From: Lachnospiraceae bacterium
GTDB taxonomy: Bacteria; Bacillota; Clostridia; Lachnospirales; Lachnospiraceae
DNA: 64,000 bases
Assembly (NCBI GenBank): GCA_902363825.1
Contig: CABJBK010000010.1
Coordinates: 47,364 to 111,363, forward strand
Reading direction: 5' to 3'
Under the pieces are notes generated by a model. It worked only from the letters and a program-made list of their open reading frames with translations, had not been told where the DNA came from and did no database searches. The position numbers were made by a program, and so were the translations under genes. Positions 1-7,923 of this stretch are shown piece by piece. Position 1 is the first letter of the stretch; each line of letters starts with the position of its first letter.

Positions 1-1388
1 TCAAAGAAATCATAGATGATCTCATTTAACGGCAGATCATATTTGATCAGTGCACGCGTTTTTTCAATATATTCCATACTGATATAAACACCGCGGCGCT
101 CCTGACACAGATCCATGATCGCTCCAATGTACTCACTGGTCACCATGATCTCCGCACTCACCATCGGTTCTTCCATATATTCGATCTCAGACGGATCCGG
201 CAGATTGGATGGATTTGTCAGCTCGATCACTTCTCCGTCCGTCTTATGGATCTTGTAGATAACACCCGGTGCCGTTGTAACAAGATCCAGATTAAACTCA
301 CGCTCCAGCCGCTCCTGGATGATCTCTAAATGAAGCAGTCCCAAAAAGCCACACCGGAAACCAAATCCAAGTGCGACCGATGTCTCCGGTTCATACTGCA
401 AAGCCGCGTCATTGATCTGAAGTTTCTCGAGTGCATCCCGAAGATCCGGGTATTTTGCGCTGTCTGCTGGATAAAGTCCGCAGTAAACCATCGGATTTAC
501 TTTTTTATAGCCAGGAAGTGCCTCCGCACACGGCCGGTCTGCTTCTGTCACCGTATCACCCACGCGTGTCTCACGCACATTCTTGATCCCCGCACAGATA
601 TAGCCTACCATTCCAGCACTCAATTCCTCACACGGGATAAACTGACCGGCTCCGAAATAGCCCACTTCCGTCACTTCATCCATCGCACCTGTCGCCATCA
701 GCTTTATCTTTGTGCCGACCTTTACGCAGCCCTCCATGATCCGGCAAAATACAATCACGCCCTTATAGGAATCATAGATTGCGTCAAAGATCAGTGCCTT
801 GAGCGGTGCCTCGGGATCTCCCTGTGGTGCCGGGATCCTCGTTACGATCTGCTCTAAAACATCTTCGATATTTAAGCCTGTCTTTGCAGAGATACGCGGC
901 GCATCCATCGCCTCTATACCGATGACATCCTCGATCTCCTGCGCAACCTCATCCGGCTGTGCGCTCGGAAGATCGATCTTGTTGATGACCGGAAGCACAT
1001 CCAGGTCATGATCAAGCGCCAGATAGACATTTGCAAGTGTCTGTGCCTCTACCCCCTGTGCCGCATCTACCACAAGGATTGCTCCATCACACGCCGCAAG
1101 GCTTCGCGACACCTCATAGTTAAAATCGACATGCCCCGGGGTATCGATCAGATTAAAGATATACTCTTCTCCGTCTTTTGCTTTATAAATAATGCGCACC
1201 GCCTGCGATTTGATCGTAATTCCACGTTCTCTCTCCAGATCCATATTATCAAGTACCTGCGACTGCATTTCACGGCTGGTCAGTGTTCCGGTCATCTCAA
1301 TGATGCGGTCCGCCAGCGTGGACTTTCCATGGTCAATATGTGCAATGATGCAAAAGTTTCTGATTTTACTCTGATCGATATGTGACAT
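1..1388 (-). CDS. lepA: Elongation factor 4 (LepA), 3' part outside window
   Basis: Translational GTPase that back-translocates or remodels stalled ribosomes. The first 462 codons are present; the family is about 600 residues, so roughly the last 140 lie beyond base 1. Reading from ATG at 1388-1386 the protein starts [12 protein letters not shown] and shows the G1 loop AHIDHGKST, the G3 motif DTPGH, and NKID, followed by the LepA-typical [14 protein letters not shown] segment of the EF-G-like domain III region. A GGAGG ribosome site sits about 11 bases upstream of the ATG. It has its own promoter inside the 3' end of the upstream nuclease gene. Housekeeping gene, no oddities in the visible part. 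The protein runs off the window without a stop codon, so it is open to the left. Confidence 0.97.
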   Translation of the reverse strand, partial: MSHIDQSKIRNFCIIAHIDHGKSTLADRIIEMTGTLTSREMQSQVLDNMDLERERGITIKSQAVRIIYKAKDGEEYIFNLIDTPGHVDFNYEVSRSLAACDGAILVVDAAQGVEAQTLANVYLALDHDLDVLPVINKIDLPSAQPDEVAQEIEDVIGIEAMDAPRISAKTGLNIEDVLEQIVTRIPAPQGDPEAPLKALIFDAIYDSYKGVIVFCRIMEGCVKVGTKIKLMATGAMDEVTEVGYFGAGQFIPCEELSAGMVGYICAGIKNVRETRVGDTVTEADRPCAEALPGYKKVNPMVYCGLYPADSAKYPDLRDALEKLQINDAALQYEPETSVALGFGFRCGFLGLLHLEIIQERLEREFNLDLVTTAPGVIYKIHKTDGEVIELTNPSNLPDPSEIEYMEEPMVSAEIMVTSEYIGAIMDLCQERRGVYISMEYIEKTRALIKYDLPLNEIIYDFF

Positions 1389-1428
1389 TTATCTCTATTC
1401 CTCCGTCTAACTGCAATTCAATGGGTTT

Positions 1429-1457
1429 ATTATAATGCATCAGAGCGGTTTCTTCAA
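1429..1457 (-). promoter_or_regulatory. lepA promoter
   Basis: On the minus strand TTGAAG (1452-1457) is followed after exactly 17 bases by a perfect TATAAT (1429-1434), about 40 bases before the lepA start codon. The -35 box overlaps the last codons of the Rpn-family gene, so lepA need not depend on read-through from it. Confidence 0.75.
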
Positions 1458-2483
1458 CTGATTTTTGTTGTCACAGAAAGGCTCACCTTTCCATTTTTCA
1501 TAAACTGCTTTCCAGTCATACTCCGGCGCAAATTCTTCTGCCGCCTCGCAGATGGATCGTATCGGTGAAAGATCTTCTTCCAGTTCCTGCGCGATCATCT
1601 CCGACGTTTTTCCTTTTTTCAGTTTTGTACAGATCTGTCGAAAAAGCAGCTGTTCTTCCCCGACAAGCCTGCCTTCTTCTCTGCCACGCTCGATTCCGAT
1701 CGTCACTCCTTCTGTTCTGCCCTGCTCAATCCCGGCTGCTACGCCTTCCTCATAGCTCTGCTGTCCCAGCTGACGCAGGGTCTCTTCCTCATCATATTCA
1801 AAGATACACATCTCTATGGCCTCCTCCCTGTATTTTAACAGGAAATCCCGCAGGATCCCTTCCCTGATGCAGGTATCCACCGTATGTTTCACCGCTTCTT
1901 CCCGTCCCATGCTCTTTTCACAGGTTCTGAGCCGGTCAACAAACTGCGCGTATTCAAGCAGCGTATGGCACTGTTCCATCAGTTCTTTATTCCTGCCGAG
2001 GTTGATATTTAACATCACAACTTTTAATTCCAGTGCCGGATCTTCCTCCGGGTTCATGAACGCGTCGGACAACTTTAACACCTGCCGCTCCGGCTGCATA
2101 TCCCTTCCGTTATAGAACACGAAAAAGCGAGGTGTCGGTATCTTTACGAGCTGTCTCCCATAAATTGTCCGACCACCGCTCCAGCTGCGCAGCTCCCTTG
2201 CCACATAATGCAGGTTGCGAAGCGGAATATTCGGATTATAGGTGCTCTGATGCTCATACAGATCCATGTAAAAATCCATGACGACCGCCAGATCATTTTT
2301 CATGTTCATGTAAATAGCGTTTTCCAGTGTCACGACGGTAAGCGCCTCCAGATCGGTGTATGACGTGCCGTTCACTGCGTTATAAAGCCCGAGCAGCTCC
2401 TTTTTCTCCCGGAACACCATGCGGAACAGCCTGTCTTTGTAACTGCGGTATACCTGATTTCCTGTTTCTTTTGTTTTGTCCAT
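1440..2483 (-). CDS. Rpn family recombination-promoting nuclease / PD-(D/E)XK putative transposase
   Basis: 347 residues of the Rpn/YhgA-like family, DNA endonucleases of the PD-(D/E)XK fold that raise RecA-independent recombination in E. coli (family knowledge). Visible signature: KNDLAVVMDFYMDLYEHQST around residues 62-81, i.e. the acidic residue of the core plus E77-H-Q79, then NPNIPLRNLHY. The C-terminal third carries the usual run of Gly/Glu/Arg-rich repeats (GIEQGRTEGVTIGIERGREE) that follows the nuclease domain in many family members. The start is supported by GGAGG ten bases upstream. The gene stands alone with its own promoter and a leader of about 160 bases (2484-2646) containing two small GC-rich hairpins. 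Whether it is mobile, toxic or domesticated cannot be told here. Confidence 0.85.
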   Translation of the reverse strand: MDKTKETGNQVYRSYKDRLFRMVFREKKELLGLYNAVNGTSYTDLEALTVVTLENAIYMNMKNDLAVVMDFYMDLYEHQSTYNPNIPLRNLHYVARELRSWSGGRTIYGRQLVKIPTPRFFVFYNGRDMQPERQVLKLSDAFMNPEEDPALELKVVMLNINLGRNKELMEQCHTLLEYAQFVDRLRTCEKSMGREEAVKHTVDTCIREGILRDFLLKYREEAIEMCIFEYDEEETLRQLGQQSYEEGVAAGIEQGRTEGVTIGIERGREEGRLVGEEQLLFRQICTKLKKGKTSEMIAQELEEDLSPIRSICEAAEEFAPEYDWKAVYEKWKGEPFCDNKNQLKKPL

Positions 2484-2646
2484 ATTTTATTTTCCTCCTG
2501 TTGCCGCAGGAGTAATTTCTTCGAAAACCCCTGCTTTTTGATTGTGGAAAAAGCATGAATTTTCTGAAATAACAAGAATGTTTAGAACCGCCGGATGGCG
2601 GACAGACGGACTGTTGTCCGGATAGAAAATATGCTTTTATATATTT

Positions 2647-2675
2647 ATCTTAGCACACGCCGATTCCGGGAACAA
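2647..2675 (-). promoter_or_regulatory. Promoter of the Rpn-family gene
   Basis: Minus strand TTGTTC (2670-2675), 17-base spacer, TAAGAT (2647-2652). It leaves a leader of about 160 bases before the start codon at 2483, with short inverted repeats (for example CCGCC-ATCC-GGCGG near 2590-2603). Confidence 0.55.
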
Positions 2676-2702
2676 ATTAAATTATTATAAACTATTGATT
2701 CT

Positions 2703-2740
2703 AAAAAACCGGCGCCCAGACATTTCTGTCCGGGCGCCGG
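2703..2740 (-). terminator. Intrinsic terminator of the alcohol dehydrogenase gene
   Basis: Inverted repeat with 14-base arms (one G-T pair) around a TTTC/GAAA loop at 2709-2740, followed on the minus strand by six T (2703-2708). It lies 32 bases after the adh stop codon. Confidence 0.92.
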
Positions 2741-2772
2741 TTCTATCTAACTTTCTATTTTTCTTTTTTATT

Positions 2773-3990
2773 CTAAAAATCCACTTCCGTATCATAATAG
2801 CAGCATTTTAAGAGTTTTTCCATCTCCTCCTGACTCGGCTGTCTTGGGTTAGAACCGGTACAGGCATCCAGAATTGCATTCGCCGCGATTTCCGGCAGTC
2901 TCTCTAAAAATACTTCCTCCGGGACAAATCCCTGCTCAGTCGGATAACTGTCCGCGCCATAATTTTTGATGCAGTGCGGGATGTTCAGTTCATCATTCAT
3001 ACCGCGCAGATACCGGATCAGAAGATCCACTTTCTCATCATCGCTGTTTCCGCCAAGATTCATGTAATCCGCGATCGCGCCGTACCGCTTCTTTGCGGTC
3101 TCATCTTTTGCGTTGAACGCAATTACTTTCGGCAGATACATCGCGTTCGCAGCTCCATGGATGATATGTGCGCCGTAATCCGCAAATGCGGCGCCGGTCT
3201 TATGTGCCATGGAATGTACGATTCCGAGCAGTGCGTTGGAAAATGCCATTCCCGCCAGACACTGCGCATTGTGCATGGAATCTCTCATTTCCATATCTCC
3301 ATTGTAAGATTTTACCAGATCATTCTGGATCATATGGATCGCATAGAGTGCAAGCGGATCGGTAAAATCGCAGTTTGCCGTGGAAACATATGCCTCGATT
3401 GCGTGTGTCATCGCATCCATTCCGGTGTGCGCCACCAGTTTCTGCGGCATGGTCTCCGCAAGATCCGGGTCAACAATGGCAACGTCCGGTGTGATCTCAA
3501 AATCCGCGATCGGATATTTGATTCCTTTTTCATAATCCGTGATAATGGAAAACGCGGTAACTTCCGTTGCCGTTCCAGACGTGGATGAGATTGCGCAGAA
3601 GTGTGCTTTCTGGCGCAGTTTCGGAAGCCCGAACACCTTGCACATATCCTCAAATGTCACATCCGGATACTCATATTTGATCCACATTGCTTTTGCTGCG
3701 TCGATCGGAGATCCGCCGCCCATCGCAACGATCCAGTCCGGCTGAAATTCCTGCATGACTGCCGCGCCCTTCATAACCGTATCCACAGACGGATCCGGCT
3801 CAATGCCTTCAAACAGCTTTACTTCCATACCTGCTTCTTCCAGATATTTCTGCGCTTTTTCAAGGAATCCGAAACGCTTCATCGATCCCCCGCCTACACA
3901 GATGATCGCTCTTTTTCCCTCGAAAGTCTTTAACGCCTCAAGCGCGCCTTTTCCGTGGTACAGATCTCTTGGTAATGTAAATCTTGCCAT
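2773..3990 (-). CDS. Iron-containing alcohol dehydrogenase
   Basis: 405 residues, group III Fe-dependent NAD(P) alcohol/butanol dehydrogenase family. Nucleotide-binding loop GGGSPIDAAKAM (91-102); Fe-ADH signature GMDAMTHAIEAYVS. By alignment with the lactaldehyde reductase FucO the metal ligands would be D192, H196, H259 and H278. There are a few extra residues between the last two His compared with FucO. The start MARFTLPRDL is chosen because AGGAGG precedes it by 9 bases; an upstream in-frame ATG would add 23 residues without a good ribosome site. Cytoplasmic; plausibly reduces an aldehyde to alcohol to re-oxidise NADH in fermentation, substrate not predictable. It lies 89 bases after spoIIP; a 7-bp hairpin (4027-4044) sits in the leader. 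No clear Rex operator was seen. Confidence 0.9.
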   Translation of the reverse strand: MARFTLPRDLYHGKGALEALKTFEGKRAIICVGGGSMKRFGFLEKAQKYLEEAGMEVKLFEGIEPDPSVDTVMKGAAVMQEFQPDWIVAMGGGSPIDAAKAMWIKYEYPDVTFEDMCKVFGLPKLRQKAHFCAISSTSGTATEVTAFSIITDYEKGIKYPIADFEITPDVAIVDPDLAETMPQKLVAHTGMDAMTHAIEAYVSTANCDFTDPLALYAIHMIQNDLVKSYNGDMEMRDSMHNAQCLAGMAFSNALLGIVHSMAHKTGAAFADYGAHIIHGAANAMYLPKVIAFNAKDETAKKRYGAIADYMNLGGNSDDEKVDLLIRYLRGMNDELNIPHCIKNYGADSYPTEQGFVPEEVFLERLPEIAANAILDACTGSNPRQPSQEEMEKLLKCCYYDTEVDF

Positions 3991-4079
3991 AATAAAAATC
4001 CTCCTTCTCCCAGCTTTTTTCTTATTTTCTGGATAAGTCCAGAATAACACATTCCCCATGGAAAAGGAACCGCTTTCCT

Positions 4080-5351
4080 CTAATTTCCAGTCAGTACACG
4101 GTATAAAATATCCGCAAGCGGTTCCATTGCGCTCATCGCCTCATCCACGGTATTCGTCTGCGCCCCGACCTCGACTAAAAGTGTCTTCGGACAGTAATGC
4201 ATATTATAACGGTATCCCTTCAGATAGATTGACCGCGAGAATCCCGGATAATACTGTTTCGCCTTCAACTGCATCTGCAGCGAGAACGCCAGATTGTCCG
4301 AAAGATTCGGGTTGTAGAGGTAGGGGATATCCCCCGTTGCCGTGGTACGGCTTAACCCGTTAAAAAACATGATCGATGCCATCTGCTTTCCATTGACATC
4401 CGCAACCAGCCTTGTCGTGTCCGCAACCCCATCACGGTGCAGATCGATCACGACCTCAATGCCCGGATTTTCCGCAAGGATCTGCTCTAACGCCGGCCCC
4501 GCCTTCGCATAGGCATGATCTCTGTCATTCACATCGTATTCACCGGTATGATGAAGCACCGAAAGCCCATAGCGCTCCTGTAAAAGTTCGGTCAGATAAT
4601 TGCCCACTCCGACCACTGTGGTGTTCGGATCCCCCGGCACGGAATCCGCATATCCCTCCTGGGAATGGGTATGGTAGATCAGTATCTGCGGCTGTCCGGT
4701 CGGTGCGGCCAACCTCATATCGCGCGCCAGAAGTTCCGATGCGTTTAACTGCTCCCCGGTAATTGTCGTTGTTTTATCTACAACATAAAAATTATGTATT
4801 AAATAATCAAAATCATTCAGTTTATCAAGCGGGATATCCGTTTTCGGCGCCTGACTCACCTGAAACTCCACGGTAGTCTGGCTGTTTGCCGCATTCTCCG
4901 CAGCCGTTGCCGTCCCGCTGCATCCTCCCGCACCTGCCGTCACGCCGGCTCCCCCATTTTCTCCGTTTAATGCGGTGCCATCTGCCGCGTCCGGCTCATC
5001 CGAGGCCTCCATGGCAACGATCTCTTCATAGGAAAAATGACTTTCCACCTGCGTTTCATATCCATCTGCCGTATCTATGTATTCCGTAAGCGGAAACGGA
5101 CGCCCGGAAAGCTCAAGCAATACCTGCGCCGCCGTCTTTTCCGTTCCGTCCTGTTCCATAATATAGCCGATCTGCATCGCGTACTGCCTGGCTGTCTGAT
5201 GAAACAGCACGCGTTTCCCCTCACTTAGTGCCTGCTCAAAAAGAGTTTGATTCATCCCCTGATCTTTTATATGAAAGCACAAAAATACCATAAAAATCAG
5301 AACAGCTGCCGAAGCAAGCTGTCCCATCTTCTTTGTCCTGTCTTTTTGCAT
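4080..5351 (-). CDS. spoIIP: Stage II sporulation protein P
   Basis: 423 residues. SpoIIP is the amidase/endopeptidase of the SpoIID-SpoIIM-SpoIIP complex that degrades septal peptidoglycan during engulfment. Visible: an N-terminal membrane anchor (about residues 11-28, SAAVLIFMVFLCFHI), a Ser/Ala/Gly-rich linker near 110-160, and the amidase domain with QILIYHTHSQEGY, EVVIDLHRDGV and LLVEVGAQTNT, which supply the conserved His, His and Glu of the family. It follows gpr by 59 bases on the same strand, so two sporulation genes are paired, as in B. subtilis where gpr precedes spoIIP. The linker is longer and of lower complexity than in Bacillus. Confidence 0.95.
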   Translation of the reverse strand: MQKDRTKKMGQLASAAVLIFMVFLCFHIKDQGMNQTLFEQALSEGKRVLFHQTARQYAMQIGYIMEQDGTEKTAAQVLLELSGRPFPLTEYIDTADGYETQVESHFSYEEIVAMEASDEPDAADGTALNGENGGAGVTAGAGGCSGTATAAENAANSQTTVEFQVSQAPKTDIPLDKLNDFDYLIHNFYVVDKTTTITGEQLNASELLARDMRLAAPTGQPQILIYHTHSQEGYADSVPGDPNTTVVGVGNYLTELLQERYGLSVLHHTGEYDVNDRDHAYAKAGPALEQILAENPGIEVVIDLHRDGVADTTRLVADVNGKQMASIMFFNGLSRTTATGDIPYLYNPNLSDNLAFSLQMQLKAKQYYPGFSRSIYLKGYRYNMHYCPKTLLVEVGAQTNTVDEAMSAMEPLADILYRVLTGN

Positions 5352-5410
5352 GCATCCTGATTCCCCTTTGTCTATCCGAAAATACTATATTATATGCATT
5401 CGATTTCTTC

Positions 5411-6370
5411 TTATGACATGCCCCCGTGTTTTTGGAACGCAAGATTTAACCCCTCCGACAGTGTCAGGCTGATCTGCCGGATCGACTCATCAATGTCCTT
5501 TGGTGTCACAAACATCGCATTCAGGGACGGCGAAAGCAGTTCCCGGAAAAGCGCATGTTTCTCGGACTCCTCCAGCGCATTTAAGGAATGTCCGATCCGT
5601 TTTAAGTGCTCCGCCTGCGTCATTGCCCCGATCAGACTGCTCATGGTGTCACTCACGATCGTTGCCGCATCGACCACCGTGGGCACTCCGATTGCGATCA
5701 CCGGTACCCCGATGCTTTCTCTGTTGATCCCGTTTCTGTGGTTTCCGACACCGGATCCCGGATTGATCCCAGCATCTGTGATCTGTATGGTGCGGTTTAA
5801 GCGCTTTACACTCCGCGCCGCAAGCGCATCGATCACAAAAATGCAGTCCGGTTTTGTCTCTTTAGCCACCCCCTGCACGATCTCAAGGCTTTCCATACCG
5901 GTCTGTGCCATCACGCCCGGCACGATCCCGCTGATCTGGTTTGTGTGTTCCTCCCCTAGCGCGTATGTGCCAAATTCCCGGATCATATGGCGGGTGACAA
6001 ACAGCTGATCTACCACATTCGGGCCCAACGCATCGGGTGTCACCTCACGGTTTCCAAGTCCCACGACCAAAAGCGACATGTCTTTTTGCTCCAGCGGCAC
6101 CAGCTCCCGGATGATACGCGCAAGTTCCACTGAAATTTCCTTATGATACTCCTCATCCTCCTCCATCATATTCGGCGCCTCTAACGTGACATACGTTCCT
6201 TTTGGTTTTCCCATGCTTTTTGCCCCGTTTTCGGTCTCGATCACGACTTTTGAGATCAGCATGTCCTTTCCTGCTCTCTTTTCCTCCAACACAACACCTT
6301 TTATCTCGACGTTGTCTTCCTCAAATTTTTCTCTTGCCTCCAGCGCAAGGTCTGTTCTTATCTCGTACAT
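5411..6370 (-). CDS. gpr: Germination (spore) protease GPR
   Basis: 319 residues. GPR is the aspartic-like protease that degrades small acid-soluble spore proteins when a spore germinates; it is made in the forespore as a zymogen. The protein starts MYEIRTDLALEAREKF, and the family-typical core LLVVGLGNREVTPDALGP and VIDALAARSVKRLNRTIQ are present, followed by DAGINPGSGVGNHR. Length fits the family (320-370). Translation start supported by AGGTGG 6-7 bases upstream. Divergent from rpsT. A forespore sigma-G type promoter is expected but could not be assigned with confidence in 6371-6440. Confidence 0.95.
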   Translation of the reverse strand: MYEIRTDLALEAREKFEEDNVEIKGVVLEEKRAGKDMLISKVVIETENGAKSMGKPKGTYVTLEAPNMMEEDEEYHKEISVELARIIRELVPLEQKDMSLLVVGLGNREVTPDALGPNVVDQLFVTRHMIREFGTYALGEEHTNQISGIVPGVMAQTGMESLEIVQGVAKETKPDCIFVIDALAARSVKRLNRTIQITDAGINPGSGVGNHRNGINRESIGVPVIAIGVPTVVDAATIVSDTMSSLIGAMTQAEHLKRIGHSLNALEESEKHALFRELLSPSLNAMFVTPKDIDESIRQISLTLSEGLNLAFQKHGGMS

Positions 6371-6444
6371 CTTTTCACCACCTGTATTTTTTGCATATCA
6401 ATCATCTGTATTTCTATTTTTTACAAAAAAAACGAAAATATGTA

Positions 6445-6473
6445 TTGACAGATCCTCTTACGAAAGCTACAAT
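6445..6473 (+). promoter_or_regulatory. rpsT promoter
   Basis: TTGACA (6445-6450), 17-base spacer, TACAAT (6468-6473). This is a near-consensus housekeeping promoter, as expected for a ribosomal protein gene. Transcription should begin near 6480, just before the leader hairpin. Confidence 0.85.
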
Positions 6474-6486
6474 ATCATAGTATGTT

Positions 6487-6519
6487 TATATCAGATCGTC
6501 CGTGTCCGGCTCTGATATA
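6487..6519 (+). promoter_or_regulatory. 5' leader hairpin of rpsT
   Basis: Perfect 9-bp stem TATATCAGA / TCTGATATA around a 15-base loop, placed almost at the predicted 5' end of the rpsT mRNA and about 40 bases before the start codon. It is not followed by a T run, so it is not a terminator. It may stabilise the mRNA or take part in feedback by S20; neither is shown by the sequence. Confidence 0.55.
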
Positions 6520-6559
6520 AGAAAATGATTTTATTTCACAATAATTGGAGGTGTACAGG

Positions 6560-6823
6560 TTGGCTAACATCAAATCTGCAAAGAAAAGAATTTTAGTAAA
6601 TGAGACAAAGGCTGCCAGAAATAAGGCAATCAGATCCAGAGTTAAAACATCCATCAAGAAGGTTGAAGCTGCTGTAACAGCAAACGATAAGGCTGCTGCT
6701 CAGGTTGCTCTGATCGAAGCAATCGCTGAAATCAACAAGGCTGCTTCCAAGGGTGTATATCATAAAAACAATTCTTCCAGAAAGATTTCCCGTTTAACAA
6801 AAGCTGTTAACAAGATCGCTTAA
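6560..6823 (+). CDS. rpsT: 30S ribosomal protein S20
   Basis: 87 residues, LANIKSAKKRILVNET at the N terminus and Lys/Ala-rich throughout, the typical S20 helical bundle that binds 16S rRNA in the body of the 30S subunit. Translation starts at TTG (6560-6562), eight bases after GGAGG (6547-6551); an upstream in-frame TTG at 6545 overlaps that ribosome site and is rejected. A non-ATG start for rpsT is known in other bacteria (E. coli uses TTG). Single-gene transcription unit with its own promoter and terminator. Confidence 0.97.
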   Translation: MANIKSAKKRILVNETKAARNKAIRSRVKTSIKKVEAAVTANDKAAAQVALIEAIAEINKAASKGVYHKNNSSRKISRLTKAVNKIA

Positions 6824-6885
6824 TCTGAGATGAACATATGGCAAAAGGCAAATGCTGCTGCTTTTTGCATCGGAATATCGGAATG

Positions 6886-6927
6886 AAAAAGAAACATCAG
6901 TACCGTCATACTGATGTTTCTTTTTTT
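6886..6927 (+). terminator. rpsT terminator, bidirectional
   Basis: 17-bp perfect inverted repeat (6886-6902 with 6909-6925) around a 6-base loop, ending in a run of T on the plus strand. The reverse strand also ends in T5, so it can stop holA transcripts (stop codon at 6932) as well. Confidence 0.93.
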
Positions 6928-6931
6928 GTTG

Positions 6932-7918
6932 TCATGCCATCGTCCCGCTGTACCGGATCAAAAACGTCTCCACTGCCAGCTGATCTGTCATGCGCCCGGT
7001 CTTGGTATCCTCCTCCGCACGCACGCCATCTTCCAGTGCCGCCCGAAGTTCTTTCATCGAAAAGCTTTTCGCCTGCACCAGATTTCTCCTCACCGCGAAC
7101 TCCGGTATTCCGGCTTTCGACGCGATCGATTTATTATCAAACCCAAGTCTGCGCAGATCTTTCACCTGCATCAGAATATGAAACTGCCTTGTGATCAGAA
7201 ACAGGATCCGCATGGGCGGTTCCTTCAGTGCCAGCAGATCATAATATAAAGAAAGTGCCTTTTTCTGATTTTTTTCAGCAATGGCATTTACCATCTCAAA
7301 GATCTTGTTGGTCGTCTGTCCCACACAGACCGCTTCCACATCCGCAGCCTCGATCACATCTTTTCCCATCGTGTAACAGATCAGCTTTTCCAGCTCTCTG
7401 TCAATGTTTTCCATATCTGTTCCAGTACGGCTCAAAAAAAGCTGCATGACCGGGGTGGTGATATTGCGTTTTTCCTTTTTTAACCGGCCAAGGATCCAGC
7501 GGATCAGGATCTCATCCGTCTGCTTTTTAAATTCCACAACGCTCCCTGTCTTCTGCGCCGCCTTATACATCTTTGAACGCTTATCAATTTCCTCTTCCAC
7601 AAAAACAAGGCAGGTACTCTCCGGCAGTTCCGGAAGATACGCTGCCAGCTCCTCACAGGAATTTTTAAAAAAGCCGCTGTTCTCGATCAAGATCAGTCTT
7701 CGATCGGCGAAAAACGGAAGCGTTTCCGCCAGGTCTATGATGGCTTTGGGATTGGTATCCTTTCCCTCAAATGATGAAAAATTCATCGTGTCATCCGAAG
7801 CGACCAACGCCTGCTTCAACTTCCGTTTATACTGATGCTTTAAGTATGCTTCCTCCCCAAATAACAGATATACCCTCTTAAATTGTCCGCTTTTAATATC
7901 TTCATCAATCGTTTTCAT
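6932..7918 (-). CDS. holA: DNA polymerase III subunit delta
   Basis: 328 residues, clamp-loader delta subunit that opens the beta sliding clamp. It begins MKTIDEDIKSGQFKRVYLLFGEEAYLK in two parts typical of the family (the YLLFGEE-YL motif at about 16-26), with the AAA+-like fold and the C-terminal collar domain (LFLITRQFHILMQVKDL). It follows comEC by 5 bases and is the last gene of the comEA-comEC operon, as in many Firmicutes where comEC and holA are neighbours with rpsT. Confidence 0.95.
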   Translation of the reverse strand: MKTIDEDIKSGQFKRVYLLFGEEAYLKHQYKRKLKQALVASDDTMNFSSFEGKDTNPKAIIDLAETLPFFADRRLILIENSGFFKNSCEELAAYLPELPESTCLVFVEEEIDKRSKMYKAAQKTGSVVEFKKQTDEILIRWILGRLKKEKRNITTPVMQLFLSRTGTDMENIDRELEKLICYTMGKDVIEAADVEAVCVGQTTNKIFEMVNAIAEKNQKKALSLYYDLLALKEPPMRILFLITRQFHILMQVKDLRRLGFDNKSIASKAGIPEFAVRRNLVQAKSFSMKELRAALEDGVRAEEDTKTGRMTDQLAVETFLIRYSGTMA

Positions 7919-7923
7919 AACAT

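Noticed and set aside
3991..4059. Longer alcohol dehydrogenase starting at 4059
   Set aside because: The extra 23 residues are basic and unlike the family; AGGAGG precedes the start at 3990.
5352..5410. Sporulation sigma-factor promoter before spoIIP
   Set aside because: A CATATAATA-like element exists but no partner element at the right distance could be assigned, so it is not listed.
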